NCBI RefSeq assembly: GCF_019668465.1
Contig: NZ_AP024828.1
Location: forward strand, 3,720,001-3,784,000
Direction: 5' to 3'
Source of the DNA: Mycobacterium senriense
GTDB taxonomy: Bacteria > Actinomycetota > Actinomycetes > Mycobacteriales > Mycobacteriaceae
DNA: 64,000 nucleotides
Under the pieces are notes generated by a model. That model did not search any database. It saw only the letters and a list, made by a program, of their open reading frames with translations, and was not told the origin of the DNA. The number at the start of each line of letters is the position of its first letter. The first letter of the stretch is position 1. The position numbers and the translations under genes are program-made. Shown one piece after another: positions 1 through 10,280 of this stretch.

Positions 1-1
1 G

Positions 2-1114
2 TTTGGCATCTATGTGCACGTGCCGTTCTGTATAACCCGTTGCGGCTATTGCGATTTCAATACCTACACACCGGCCGAGCTGGGTGGCGTCAATCCGGAC
101 GCCTGGCTCAGCGCACTGGGAACGGAATTGGAACTGGCGGCGGCGAGGCTGCAGGCGCCGCCGGTGAACACCGTGTTTGTCGGTGGCGGGACGCCCTCCC
201 TGTTGGGGGGCCCGCGGATGGCGACGCTGCTGGGCATGGTGCGCCAGCACTTCACGCTGGCCCCCGATGCCGAGGTGACGACCGAGGCCAACCCGGAGTC
301 GGCATGGCCGGACTTCTTCGACGCCATCCGCGCGGCCGGCTACACGCGAGTGTCACTGGGGATGCAGTCGGTGGCGCCGAGGGTGCTGGGCGTCCTGGAC
401 CGCATTCACACGCCGAACCGGTCCGCGGCGGCTGCCCGCGAGGCGCTGGCCACCGGCTTCGAGCACGTCAGCCTCGATTTGATCTACGGAACTCCAGGGG
501 AGTCCGACGACGACCTGTTGTGCTCGGTCGACACCGCGATCGAGACCGGTGTGGATCACGTGTCCGCCTATGCGCTGGTCGTCGAGGAAGGCACCGCGCT
601 GGCCCGGCGCGTCCGGCGCGGGGAACTCGCCACCCCCGACGACGACGTGCTGGCCCACCGCTACGAATTGGTGGACGCGCGGCTGTCACAGGCAGGGTTG
701 TCTTGGTACGAAGTGTCCAATTGGTCGCGGCCCGGCGGTGAGTGTCGCCACAATCTCGGTTACTGGGATGGCGGACAATGGTGGGGCGCAGGACCGGGTG
801 CACACGGGTACGTCGGCGCAACACGGTGGTGGAATGTCAAGCACCCCAACGCTTACGCGGAGAGGCTGGGCGCGGCGGCGCTGCCGGTGGCGGGATTCGA
901 GCAGCTGGATGCCGGAGCCTTGCACACCGAGGACGTGTTATTGAAAACCCGTCTGCGCCAAGGACTCCCAGTTGAATTGCTGAGTCCTGCCGAGCGGGAG
1001 CGCGCCGACGGCGTGGTTGCCGACGGGTTGTTGGTGCCCGACGGCGACAGGCTGGTGCTCACCCCGCGCGGCCGGCTGCTGGCCGACGGGGTGGTGCGCA
1101 CCCTGTTGGGGTAA
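2..1114 (+). CDS. hemW: HemW-like radical SAM protein, 5' end missing
   Basis: The gene runs in from before the window; the frame is open from base 2 (F-G-I-Y-V-H-V-P-F) and ends at TAA. The motif C-I-T-R-C-G-Y-C near the visible N-terminus is the CxxxCxxC [4Fe-4S]/SAM site of radical SAM enzymes, and GGGTPS follows about 40 residues later. The family is annotated as oxygen-independent coproporphyrinogen oxidase-like (hemN, Rv2388c in M. tuberculosis). HemW members are now seen as heme chaperones rather than oxidases, so the catalytic name should be used with care. It converges on the next gene with a 4-base gap. Only a few N-terminal residues are missing. Confidence 0.93.
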   Translation, partial: FGIYVHVPFCITRCGYCDFNTYTPAELGGVNPDAWLSALGTELELAAARLQAPPVNTVFVGGGTPSLLGGPRMATLLGMVRQHFTLAPDAEVTTEANPESAWPDFFDAIRAAGYTRVSLGMQSVAPRVLGVLDRIHTPNRSAAAAREALATGFEHVSLDLIYGTPGESDDDLLCSVDTAIETGVDHVSAYALVVEEGTALARRVRRGELATPDDDVLAHRYELVDARLSQAGLSWYEVSNWSRPGGECRHNLGYWDGGQWWGAGPGAHGYVGATRWWNVKHPNAYAERLGAAALPVAGFEQLDAGALHTEDVLLKTRLRQGLPVELLSPAERERADGVVADGLLVPDGDRLVLTPRGRLLADGVVRTLLG

Positions 1115-1118
1115 GTCG

Positions 1119-2351
1119 CTAGGTGCTCGGGAACCAGTGCCCGACGAGGCGGACGATCTCGATATAGAGCGGGATTCCGATGGTGACGTTGTAGGAGAAC
1201 GTCAGACCCAGCGAGGCGGCCAAGGGCAGAGTAGGGCTGGCCTCTGGTATTGCCAGGCGTTGGACCGCCGGGACGGCGATGTAGGACGACGCACCGCACA
1301 GTACCGCGAACAGAATGTAGGTCCCCGGCTTGAAATCGGTGTGGGTCAGGGCGGCGTACATATGGGCGACGATGATCCCCAGCGTCGCGAAGATGTTCGG
1401 CGCCAGCAGGCCGTAGATGATGAAGCCAGGACCCGCCGTGCGCAGGTCCTTCAGCTTGCGGGCGGCCGTCATGCCCATCTCGAGGAGGAACAGGCAGAGC
1501 ACGCCCTGGAACGCGATCACAAAGAACTTGTCATCGTCCGCAACGACCTTATGCCCCTGCAGACCACTGACGAGGCCGATGACGATTCCGCCGAAGAGGA
1601 GGACCAGCCCGGGGTTGAGGAAAACCTCTCGCAGGAGCTCGCGGGAGAAGAAGGGCGGTTTCTTGCCTTCCAGGGCTTCTTCGGGCTCCCAGTCCTGATC
1701 CAGCTTTTCCATCGAGAGCTCCAGCTCCTGCTCGATGCCGCGCTGGCGCTCGGCCTCCAGGCTCTGGCCATGCGGGGGCTTAGCGGCGGTGCCGGGACCG
1801 ACTCCGACCTTGACCGGTGGCGTGTAGCCGGGCTCGTTTGGCATATTGCCCGCCGAGTCCATGCCCCGATGCCGCAGCCGAGCCACCAGGTAGAGCGCCA
1901 CCAGGCAGCCGGGAACCTCCATAACGGCCAGCATGACCGGCATGTAGGCGTCGAACACGATGTTGACGGTGGCCAAGACGGCCACGCAGGTGGCGAACGT
2001 TCCAGCCGAATCCGAGCCGTAATAACCGGCGACCGTCGCTCGATCGACGCTTCTGAGCGACGTCAGCCAAGTCAGCAACAGGTAGGCGATACAACCGATC
2101 ACGAAGTTGAGCACGAAGCCCACCACCATGAACCCGACGATGGCCCCGATGCTGGAGGCCTTGACGTTGGCGAGTTCTTCCCCGCCGTGCCAGCCGATGG
2201 CCAGCAGCAGGTACATGGTCAAACCCTGATAGATGACGTAGGGGAATTCGAACCGCACCTTCATGACGGGAATCAGAAACCCGAAGTAAAAGAACAGCAA
2301 AAGCGGTTTGAACAAGTTATGGGTGAAGTTGTGCCAGAACTCTTGCAGCAT
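1119..2351 (-). CDS. SbtA-family sodium-dependent bicarbonate permease-like protein
   Basis: This 410-residue polytopic membrane protein has about ten hydrophobic segments in two halves, split by a charged cytoplasmic-type loop of about 70 residues (around residues 170-240, rich in E, K and R). The shape and conserved phrases fit the Sbt_1/DUF897 family, whose cyanobacterial members import bicarbonate with sodium. The likely orthologue is Rv2387, which sits at this place in M. tuberculosis. The ATG at 2351 is preceded by GGAGG at a good distance. A bicarbonate substrate is inferred from the family; no mycobacterial function is shown by the sequence. Confidence 0.85.
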   Translation of the reverse strand: MLQEFWHNFTHNLFKPLLLFFYFGFLIPVMKVRFEFPYVIYQGLTMYLLLAIGWHGGEELANVKASSIGAIVGFMVVGFVLNFVIGCIAYLLLTWLTSLRSVDRATVAGYYGSDSAGTFATCVAVLATVNIVFDAYMPVMLAVMEVPGCLVALYLVARLRHRGMDSAGNMPNEPGYTPPVKVGVGPGTAAKPPHGQSLEAERQRGIEQELELSMEKLDQDWEPEEALEGKKPPFFSRELLREVFLNPGLVLLFGGIVIGLVSGLQGHKVVADDDKFFVIAFQGVLCLFLLEMGMTAARKLKDLRTAGPGFIIYGLLAPNIFATLGIIVAHMYAALTHTDFKPGTYILFAVLCGASSYIAVPAVQRLAIPEASPTLPLAASLGLTFSYNVTIGIPLYIEIVRLVGHWFPST

Positions 2352-2629
2352 CGATGCCTCCGTAGGTTAGAGCGCTGATCTGGGGAAGCACCGTCCGCAA
2401 GCGGAGCAACCACGAAACATCGCGACGACCGTCAAGAATTTATCCCCACCGCTGGCCCGCCGCCAGTTGGCAGCACACCGGGTGTCGGACGCCCGCGCGG
2501 CTGGTGATAGCCGATGAACATGCTGGTCAGAGCGAAATTCTCGAAGCGAAATACCGTGCGCGGCGCCGTTACCGCTACCGCTAGTTTGGTGTGAAGGTGC
2601 TGTGTATTTACTGTGGAGTTAATACAGCG
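2352..2629. other. Intergenic region upstream of the SbtA-like gene
   Basis: No supported gene. It should carry the promoter of the minus-strand permease gene and the 3' end of the small gene at 2630. I see no clear terminator. Confidence 0.5.
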
Positions 2630-2842
2630 TCAGCGCGCAGAAGGGACGAGCGAGGGCCTCACGCCGGCCCCTTTTTTGCGGTGCGTTACCGAGAGCCACG
2701 CCGACGGCGAGTAATGCGTGGTGATTTCCTCGAAACCGTCGACCCGGGAAACCGAAAGCACCCCGGTCTGTGGATTGATTTCGAGCTCGTCGCCTTCGCT
2801 TGCGTGCACTTCTTCGCCGTTGAAGAGCCGGATTATGAACAC
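2630..2842 (-). CDS. Small hypothetical protein, 70 aa
   Basis: The GTG start at 2842 is preceded by GGAGGA with a 5-base spacer, one of the best ribosome binding sites in the region, which supports translation. The protein begins M-F-I-I-R-L-F-N-G-E-E-V and has a compact acidic/aromatic core to about residue 55, then a basic low-complexity tail. No family is recognised, and there is no signal peptide or membrane segment. It lies between the permease gene and mbtI, on the permease strand. A link to either neighbour is unproven. Confidence 0.6.
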   Translation of the reverse strand: MFIIRLFNGEEVHASEGDELEINPQTGVLSVSRVDGFEEITTHYSPSAWLSVTHRKKGAGVRPSLVPSAR

Positions 2843-3164
2843 GGTGTTCCTCCAATCCGGCGGACTCGGCCAAGGCGGGCAGTGGGCGCTAGGAAAAGTC
2901 TGGCTCCCGAAGCCGCCTGTTGTGCGGCCGCAACGTAAACGGTTGGGAAACCTTTGGAGTGGCGATCTTCACGGCCGCCGGCCAGATCTCCCCCTCGAGG
3001 GCGGAGTTCAAACCGCCTTACCTGCGCAAACACGCCGGGATCGCCGGGGCTTTGCCAGGCTTCGAGCAGAAGCGTCCGGCCGGTTGGCGGTTTAACTCCG
3101 CGGGAGTTTTAGCTGAATGCGGCAATCGAGGCGGCAGTTCCTGGGATCGGTTGCGCACAGGTAC
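2843..3164. other. Intergenic region between the small ORF and mbtI
   Basis: This is a divergent promoter region of about 320 bases with no supported gene. The plus-strand ORF crossing it has no ribosome binding site and reads as a shadow. The right edge holds the IdeR box of mbtI. Confidence 0.5.
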
Positions 3165-4542
<1,378 letters not shown>

Positions 4543-4577
4543 GTTTCTGATCTCTTTGGCTGCGCGCTGACCCAGAG

Positions 4578-5492
4578 TCAGACCGAAGAGCTCGATTCGA
4601 GATAGTCGGCCAGGATACGGCCGACAAGCGATTCGATATTCGATTCGATGGACGATGCGAGAGTGGCGGTGACGGTCGCCACGGCTTGGGTTCGGAAGCG
4701 CACCAGCATGGTGATCAGTTCGGCGATTTCGGCGTCGGCCGGCAGCGGTTCGCCGGGCTTGATGCGATCCAGCACGTGTTCGGCACCTGCGCGCACCAGC
4801 ATCTCACTGATCTTGTCGATCTCCGGGACGATCTGTTCGTGGAGGTCGATGAGCTTGTCGAATTTGACGCCGTAGCCCCGGATTTCGTTGAACGCTTCAA
4901 TGAGTTTCGGGCGGGTGATGGTCGCTTGCTTCCCATCGATCCGGATCACCTGCAGCGCCACCAGGCGCTCGAACGCTTGCGCATCGTCGACGAGTCGCTG
5001 GGCCTCGGCGAGCGTCACCGTCTCCGGCTTTTCGGTGGTCCAGGTGCCGACGATGGCGGTTTCCAGGCCCAGCACGTCGCCGAGGTTTTTGCCCTCCTCC
5101 CACGCGCTGAGCATTTCTCGCACGTGTGCGATGTTGTAGCCGCGGTCGAGCATCGAGGTGATGAGCCGCAGCCGCGTCAGGTGGGTGTCGTTGAACAGGG
5201 CGATCCGCCCCACTCGCAGTGGCGGCGGTAGCAGCCCTCGGTCCCGGTAGACGCGGATGTTGCGCGTCGTGGTGCCGGCCAGCCGGGCCAGGTCATCGAT
5301 CCGGTACTCACCGGAATTCGCGTCGCCGTTCGGGTGCCGGGCGGCCGACTCGAAAAGCTGCGACACCGCCCCCTCGATGAGTTGGCGGTATTCCCGCGAT
5401 TGGCGCCGCACGCGTTTGGGTGCGCGCCGCACATTGTGCAGCACGCTGGCGATGGTGCCGGGTTCGGGTCGCGACGCGCGCTCGGTGGCCAT
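4578..5492 (-). CDS. MerR-type transcriptional regulator
   Basis: The 304-residue protein has a MerR winged-helix region at about residues 62-130 (EYRIDDLARLAG..TRNIRVYRDRGLLPPP), then a long C-terminal helical region without recognised cofactor cysteines. The ATG at 5492 was chosen over the longer frame because GAGAGG lies 9-14 bases upstream and overlaps the stop of the monooxygenase gene. It is the last gene of a same-strand run with the monooxygenase, diiron protein, SDR and hydrolase, and is the obvious candidate regulator of that set. The inducer is unknown. Confidence 0.85.
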   Translation of the reverse strand: MATERASRPEPGTIASVLHNVRRAPKRVRRQSREYRQLIEGAVSQLFESAARHPNGDANSGEYRIDDLARLAGTTTRNIRVYRDRGLLPPPLRVGRIALFNDTHLTRLRLITSMLDRGYNIAHVREMLSAWEEGKNLGDVLGLETAIVGTWTTEKPETVTLAEAQRLVDDAQAFERLVALQVIRIDGKQATITRPKLIEAFNEIRGYGVKFDKLIDLHEQIVPEIDKISEMLVRAGAEHVLDRIKPGEPLPADAEIAELITMLVRFRTQAVATVTATLASSIESNIESLVGRILADYLESSSSV

Positions 5493-5506
5493 GTCGATGC
5501 GGCCTC

Positions 5507-7003
5507 TCAGGCCGACGCGGTGGCCTGCGTCTGGGCGTGATGGGCAACCGCCTGATAGTCCTCGTACCGGAAATCCCTCATCTGGCGAAGATACTGCGTG
5601 GCGAACCCGGGGTACATCGACCCGTTGAATCCGTCCTTGGTGAGGTACCAACTGCGGCACCCCGACATCCAGGTCGTCTTGGTGAGCCGGCGTTGCAGGC
5701 CCTCGTTGTGGCGACGCTGGACCTCTTCGCGAACATCGAGGTAACGCAGGTCGTCGTTGAGGACGGTAGTGATCGCGCGTACCGCGTAGTCCAGCTGGCC
5801 CTCGATGTACACCAGCAGCGAATTGTGGCCCGGTCCGGAGTTGGGGCCGGTCATGACGAGCAGGTTCGGATAGCCGTGCACGTTGATGCTCTTGTAAGCC
5901 TGTGCGCCATCGGCCCATTCGGCGGCCAGCGACCGGCCACCCAGTCCGGTGACCGGGAAGGGCGGACCGGTCAGGTGCACGTCATAACCGGTGGCGAACA
6001 CGATGCAATCGAGGTGATGCTCGATGCCGTCGCTGGTGCGAACGCCGGCCGGGCTCAACGTGGCGATCGGCCAGTCGATCAGCTTGCAGTTGTCGCGCTG
6101 CAGCGCGGGGTAGTACTCGCTGGAAACCAGCATGCGTTTGCACCCGGGCCGGAAGTCCGGCGTCAGCTGCCGCCGCAGCCACGGGTCTTTCACCTGCGCG
6201 CGCAGGTGCGCTCGGCCGAGCCGGGCGACCAGCGACGTCAACGGGGTGTCCCACACCAGCGCCGTCGCGCTGGCTTCGTGGCCCCAGTACAGCGCTTGGC
6301 GCGCAAGGTGTTGGGTGGCAGGGACTTTGGCGAACAAGGATTGCACGGCCGGCGGGGTGGCAACGTCCAACCGCGGCAGCACCCAGCACGGCGTGCGCTG
6401 GAATACTTTGACGAACCCGGCCTGCTTGACCAGTTCGGGGATGATCTGGATGGCGCTGGCGCCGGTACCGATGACCGCGACGCGCTTGCCGGTGAAGTCG
6501 TAGTCGTGATCCCAGCGTGCGCTGTGGATCTTGTGCCCGCGGTAGCTGTCCAAGCCCCGGATGTCGGGGAAGCTGACGTCGGACAGCGGACCGGAGGCCA
6601 GCACGACGGTGCGGGCGCGAAACTTCTTGCGGTTTTTGGTGGTCGCGGTCCAGATGCCGGCTTCCTCGTCGAAGGTCAAGTCTTTGACCTCGTGGCCGAA
6701 CTTGATGCGGCTGCGGATGTCGAACCTGTTCGCCATGTCCTCGAGGTGCCGGTAGATCTCAGGCGCGGGGGAGTAGGTGCGTGACCAGGTCGGGTTCTTG
6801 ACGAAGGAGTACGAGTACAGCAGCGACGGGACGTCACAGCTGGCACCCGGATACGTTGTGTCACGCCAAGTTCCGCCGACGCGGTCGGCGCGCTCCAGCA
6901 TCACGATGTCGTCGACTCCGGCTTCGGCCAGGCGGATCGCTGCTCCCAGTCCGGTGAAGCCGGCCCCGATGATGAGCGCCGCATGGGCGCGGTTGTTCGC
7001 CAT
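5507..7003 (-). CDS. Baeyer-Villiger-type flavin monooxygenase
   Basis: The 498-residue enzyme has two Rossmann motifs, GAGFTG at residues 13-18 (FAD) and GTGASA at about 179-184 (NADPH). Between them lies YRGHKIHSARWD at 154-165, which fits the Baeyer-Villiger fingerprint [FY]xGxxxHxxxW[PD]. Such enzymes (EthA and MymA are mycobacterial relatives) convert ketones to esters with NADPH and O2. The start MANNRAHAA is preferred over the longer frame because the FAD motif then sits at the normal distance. It lies 2 bases from the diiron gene and 14 bases before the MerR gene. The substrate is unknown. Confidence 0.9.
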   Translation of the reverse strand: MANNRAHAALIIGAGFTGLGAAIRLAEAGVDDIVMLERADRVGGTWRDTTYPGASCDVPSLLYSYSFVKNPTWSRTYSPAPEIYRHLEDMANRFDIRSRIKFGHEVKDLTFDEEAGIWTATTKNRKKFRARTVVLASGPLSDVSFPDIRGLDSYRGHKIHSARWDHDYDFTGKRVAVIGTGASAIQIIPELVKQAGFVKVFQRTPCWVLPRLDVATPPAVQSLFAKVPATQHLARQALYWGHEASATALVWDTPLTSLVARLGRAHLRAQVKDPWLRRQLTPDFRPGCKRMLVSSEYYPALQRDNCKLIDWPIATLSPAGVRTSDGIEHHLDCIVFATGYDVHLTGPPFPVTGLGGRSLAAEWADGAQAYKSINVHGYPNLLVMTGPNSGPGHNSLLVYIEGQLDYAVRAITTVLNDDLRYLDVREEVQRRHNEGLQRRLTKTTWMSGCRSWYLTKDGFNGSMYPGFATQYLRQMRDFRYEDYQAVAHHAQTQATASA

Positions 7004-7005
7004 GA

Positions 7006-7926
7006 TCACGCCGCCGGCCGGTAGGTGAGTTCCTTGAACCAGCTGGGTACCGGTCTGAGTAACGGTTTGGGGTACCGGTCGGACAGCCACACCATGGAAT
7101 TGGCCAGCAGGTGATAGGGGTGACCGGGGTTGACCACCCAGCCGGCGTGTCGCTTGAGCACCCGGTAGGCGGGCACCCGCCGGGTGCGTTCGCCGCGCTC
7201 GCCCAGTTGCTTGAAGCGCTTGACCGCGTTGTACAGCCGCTCGGGTTCCATGCCCATGCCAGCCATCTCGTTGCGCACGCGATTGAGCAGCGGGATGTAC
7301 ATCAGGGCGCCGATGATCAGGCCGGGCGTGGCGATGGTCCCGATGAACTCGATGGCGAGCCGCCGCGCCGTGGCGTGGCCGATCATGTCGAGCACCTCGA
7401 AATCAACTGCGATATGCCGTGATTCGTCATTGTTGATCTTCTCGAACACCTGATGGCATACCGGGTCTTCCACGGTGTCGAGCAAGAATTTCAGCAGCGC
7501 GCCGTCGAGGGCGACCTCCAGCATCGGTATGACGGTGCCCAGCACCGACAGCGGCATGTCGTCGGAGTAGGTGTCGAGCCATTCGATGGCCAGCCGGATG
7601 TTGACGTTGGGCTTGGGAACCTCGCCGTCGTCGAGCATGCCCCAGCGCTTCATCAGGGCCATCTCGGCGTTGGCGTGGCGCTGTTCTTCGGCATGGAAGT
7701 ACCGGTAGATCTCGGCCAGCGTGGGGTCGGGTGCCTTCTTGGCCAGCGCCGCGAACCCACGCGCACCGACGTTTTCGATCCAGCACAGGTCAGCCATGAA
7801 CGCCTTGAGCTTGGGACGGAACTCGGGCCGGATGGTGTCGGCACCAGGCGCGTCCCAATCGATGTCGGCAAGGGCCCACTGTCGATCCTTGATCTTGGCG
7901 AGCATGGCTTCCATGTCGATGGCCAC
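7006..7926 (-). CDS. Ferritin-like diiron protein (metal-dependent hydrolase family)
   Basis: The 306-residue protein has two sets of carboxylate/His ligands in ferritin-like spacing: E51 with E81xxH84 (in EEQRH) and E137 with E168xxH171 (in DESRH). This predicts a diiron centre and an oxygenase or related redox role, although databases often call such proteins metal-dependent hydrolases. The GTG at 7926 was chosen because GAAAGGAG lies just upstream; longer starts lack a site. It sits between the SDR and the Baeyer-Villiger enzyme with 2- and 23-base gaps, so it is probably cotranscribed. A hydroxylation role is inferred from ligands and context. Confidence 0.8.
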   Translation of the reverse strand: MAIDMEAMLAKIKDRQWALADIDWDAPGADTIRPEFRPKLKAFMADLCWIENVGARGFAALAKKAPDPTLAEIYRYFHAEEQRHANAEMALMKRWGMLDDGEVPKPNVNIRLAIEWLDTYSDDMPLSVLGTVIPMLEVALDGALLKFLLDTVEDPVCHQVFEKINNDESRHIAVDFEVLDMIGHATARRLAIEFIGTIATPGLIIGALMYIPLLNRVRNEMAGMGMEPERLYNAVKRFKQLGERGERTRRVPAYRVLKRHAGWVVNPGHPYHLLANSMVWLSDRYPKPLLRPVPSWFKELTYRPAA

Positions 7927-7949
7927 CGGTGGCTCCTTTCGTCGGGTGA

Positions 7950-8807
7950 TCAGGGCAAGTTGATGCGGGACACCAGGCCGGCCGCACGGGTATAGGTCTG
8001 CGGGGCAAGCCGTTTGATGTTCCATCCGATCTTGGCGTCGTATTGGGGCATGCAGTACAGCTCACCACGGTCGTGGGCGTCCAAGCAGGTGCGCGCGACT
8101 TTGTCCGCGGACAATCCCGTCCAGCGCATCAATCTTCCGGCCAGCTCGCTGGATTGTTCACTGATGCGGCCGGATTCGAGGATGTTGGTCTTGACGAAGG
8201 TCGGGCACAGCACGGTGACGCGCACCGGCGTGCCGGCCAGTTCGGCGGCGAGGGTCTCCGAGAGTGAGAGCACACCGGCCTTGCTGACGTTGTAGGCGGC
8301 CATGCCGGGCGCCGCACCGAACGCCGCCGCCGAGGCCACGTTGATGATGCCCCGCGGCGCGTGCGAGGGCGCGGCCTCGCGCAGGATCGGGGCGAACACG
8401 TGGCAGCCGTGGATGGGACCCCACAGGTTGATGCCCAAGGTCCACAGCCAGTCGTCCAGCGGCGCCTCGCCGATGGCGGCACCGCCCGCGCCGACGCCGG
8501 CGTTGTTGATCACCAGCGTGGGTGGCGCCGCGAACCAGGCCTGCGACTGTTCGGCCAGCGCCTGCACGTCCTCGAATCGCGATACGTCGCAACGGATTGC
8601 CACCGCCTTGGCGCCGTGCTCGGTGATGGTGTCGGCCGTCCGCTGCGCGGCCGCCTCGTCGATGTCGCTGCACACCACCGCGCCGCCGCGCTTGCCCAGT
8701 TCGACGGCGAAGGCGGCGCCGATGCCGCTTCCGGCACCGGTCACCACCGCCGAGGCGCCGCGGCTGGTTTTCGACCGGTTGAGCAGTCTGTCTACGGGGC
8801 CGAACAT
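7950..8807 (-). CDS. SadH-like short-chain dehydrogenase/reductase
   Basis: The 285-residue SDR has TGAGSGIG near residue 25-32 for NAD(P) binding, NNAG, and the catalytic pattern Ser...YNVSK (NVASAAAFGAAPGMAAYNVSK). It resembles SadH (Rv3085) of the mymA operon. The ATG at 8807 has GAGGAG upstream, while the longer frame is out-of-gene Arg/Pro sequence. Its start overlaps the hydrolase stop by 16 bases, a sign of translational coupling. It could oxidise a secondary alcohol to the ketone used by the monooxygenase. Confidence 0.88.
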   Translation of the reverse strand: MFGPVDRLLNRSKTSRGASAVVTGAGSGIGAAFAVELGKRGGAVVCSDIDEAAAQRTADTITEHGAKAVAIRCDVSRFEDVQALAEQSQAWFAAPPTLVINNAGVGAGGAAIGEAPLDDWLWTLGINLWGPIHGCHVFAPILREAAPSHAPRGIINVASAAAFGAAPGMAAYNVSKAGVLSLSETLAAELAGTPVRVTVLCPTFVKTNILESGRISEQSSELAGRLMRWTGLSADKVARTCLDAHDRGELYCMPQYDAKIGWNIKRLAPQTYTRAAGLVSRINLP

Positions 8808-9814
8808 GATCGGTGGATCTCCTCGGTGACGGCGCGTGCATCCTGCAGGGCGTGGGCGATGAATCGCGCGACATAGGCCATGGCCTTGGCGGCCTCGGGT
8901 GTCATGCGTGGCAACGCCTGGAAGACGTGCACCTGGTGCGGCCAGATCTGCAGTTCGCATCGGCCGCCGGCGGTGCGGATGTCGGCGGCGAGCTGGCGCG
9001 CATCCTCCTGCAGCATCTCGGCCCCACCCGCCTGGATCAGGGTGGGGGGAAGCGCGGCGCCGCCGGCGACGTCGAGCGTCAGCCGTTGGTGGGTGAGCTC
9101 GATGCCGCTGTGGTAGAGGCCGACCAGGCGGACCGCGTTCGCCGCCCGGGTGGCGGGATCGGGGCGAATCCGCTCGCGCGCCAGTGACAGCTCGAACGTG
9201 AGGTCGTATAGGGGGGAGAGCAGCACCATGGCGGCGGGGTGATCGACCTCGGGCTGCAACAGCAAGTCCACCGACAGGTGACCGCCCGCCGAATCACCGG
9301 CGATCACTACCTGTTTCGGCGGCACGCCGCAGGTGTCGACCAGCCAGTCCCAGCCCGCGCGGACGTCGTCGGCCGCGGTGGGGAAGCGGTGACGCGGTGC
9401 GAGTCGGTAATCGATGCAGAACACCGGTAGGGCGGTCAGGGCCGACAGCCAGGATGTCAAGCGGCGGTGCGTTTTTGGCGAACACACGGCGTATCCGCTG
9501 CCGTGCACGTGGTAGATCGCACCCTCGCTGAGTGAGGACCGCTCGGTTTCGCTTGTGGGCGTTCGCGGTCCGAATACCCATTCACCCTTGACCCGACGGC
9601 CATCGGGCAGCTTGACGTCGACCGACTCGACGCGGGTGCCCGCGAGCGAGGGCCCGAACGTGCCCATGATCCTGGCGATGATCTGGCGCGATAACCACAG
9701 ACCCCAGGCCCGTTCGGGCGGAATCACGCTGGTGATCGGCCGAAGGGTGTACGTACTTACCGCTGCCGCGCCGCGGGATCGCAACGATCCGCGAGCCGGA
9801 ACGCCGTCCGTCAT
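8792..9814 (-). CDS. HSL-family alpha/beta hydrolase (LipR/LipH-like esterase)
   Basis: The 340-residue hydrolase has the oxyanion motif HGSGY at 104-108 (HGGG variant), nucleophile GDSAGG with Ser175, and a catalytic His at about 296 in WPHQVHVF. The acid position reads AEMLQED, so Glu266 or Asp271 would serve where Asp is usual. The family hydrolyses short- to medium-chain esters. It is the first gene of the run ending with the MerR gene. The ATG at 9814 has no clear ribosome binding site; an internal start before the TLRPITS segment is possible. Confidence 0.87.
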   Translation of the reverse strand: MTDGVPARGSLRSRGAAAVSTYTLRPITSVIPPERAWGLWLSRQIIARIMGTFGPSLAGTRVESVDVKLPDGRRVKGEWVFGPRTPTSETERSSLSEGAIYHVHGSGYAVCSPKTHRRLTSWLSALTALPVFCIDYRLAPRHRFPTAADDVRAGWDWLVDTCGVPPKQVVIAGDSAGGHLSVDLLLQPEVDHPAAMVLLSPLYDLTFELSLARERIRPDPATRAANAVRLVGLYHSGIELTHQRLTLDVAGGAALPPTLIQAGGAEMLQEDARQLAADIRTAGGRCELQIWPHQVHVFQALPRMTPEAAKAMAYVARFIAHALQDARAVTEEIHRSCSAP

Positions 9815-10280
9815 ACAACGCAGTCAACACCAAATGGTGACATTGGTCAATGGCAGCTTTCTGGGGCGATGCGAACGCCGTGCCCGCTCGACCTGGCGGG
9901 TGTGAAATCCGGTGTCACATTCTCAGTTGAGATGTCATATGGATGTCATATCTGACACGAACCTGAGACATACCACCGTCTAGCCCTTCGCCGGCCCCCG
10001 CGGCCCTGCGGACAGTCAGTGCATCCCAATCTGACGAAATCGCCTGTAAGAGAGCTACTGCCACGCTACCGAGTCGACAATATTCTCGACTCCTCGAAAT
10101 CGCGGCCCGATTCCCCGGCTTTCGTGTCACACCTACTAGCCTGATCACTCCGGGATTAGCCACCCATTCCGGTGCAAGGTCATGCCTGGTGGCCGGTGCG
10201 ACCGGTACGTACGCCCACTGGGTCGTCGGTTGATCCGTTCAACGACGAGGACTGCCCCAAACCTTCTGCCATTGGTCTAC
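9815..10280. other. Intergenic region upstream of the hydrolase-monooxygenase run
   Basis: About 470 bases with no supported gene. An 82-codon minus-strand frame inside it has no ribosome binding site or recognisable protein. It should hold the promoter of the hydrolase run and includes the repeats at 9911-9951. Confidence 0.5.
9911..9951. repeat. Direct repeats, candidate operator of the hydrolase-monooxygenase run
   Basis: GATGTCATAT occurs at 9931-9940 and again at 9942-9951 (11-base period), with a degenerate copy GGTGTCACAT at 9911-9920. They lie about 100-140 bases upstream of the hydrolase start, on the helical face expected for a regulator binding in tandem. The MerR product is one candidate, but MerR proteins usually bind dyads between -35 and -10, so another factor is possible. 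Confidence 0.4.

Noticed and set aside
9915..10163. 82-codon minus-strand frame upstream of the hydrolase gene
   Set aside because: No ribosome site, no motif, and it covers the promoter-like repeats.
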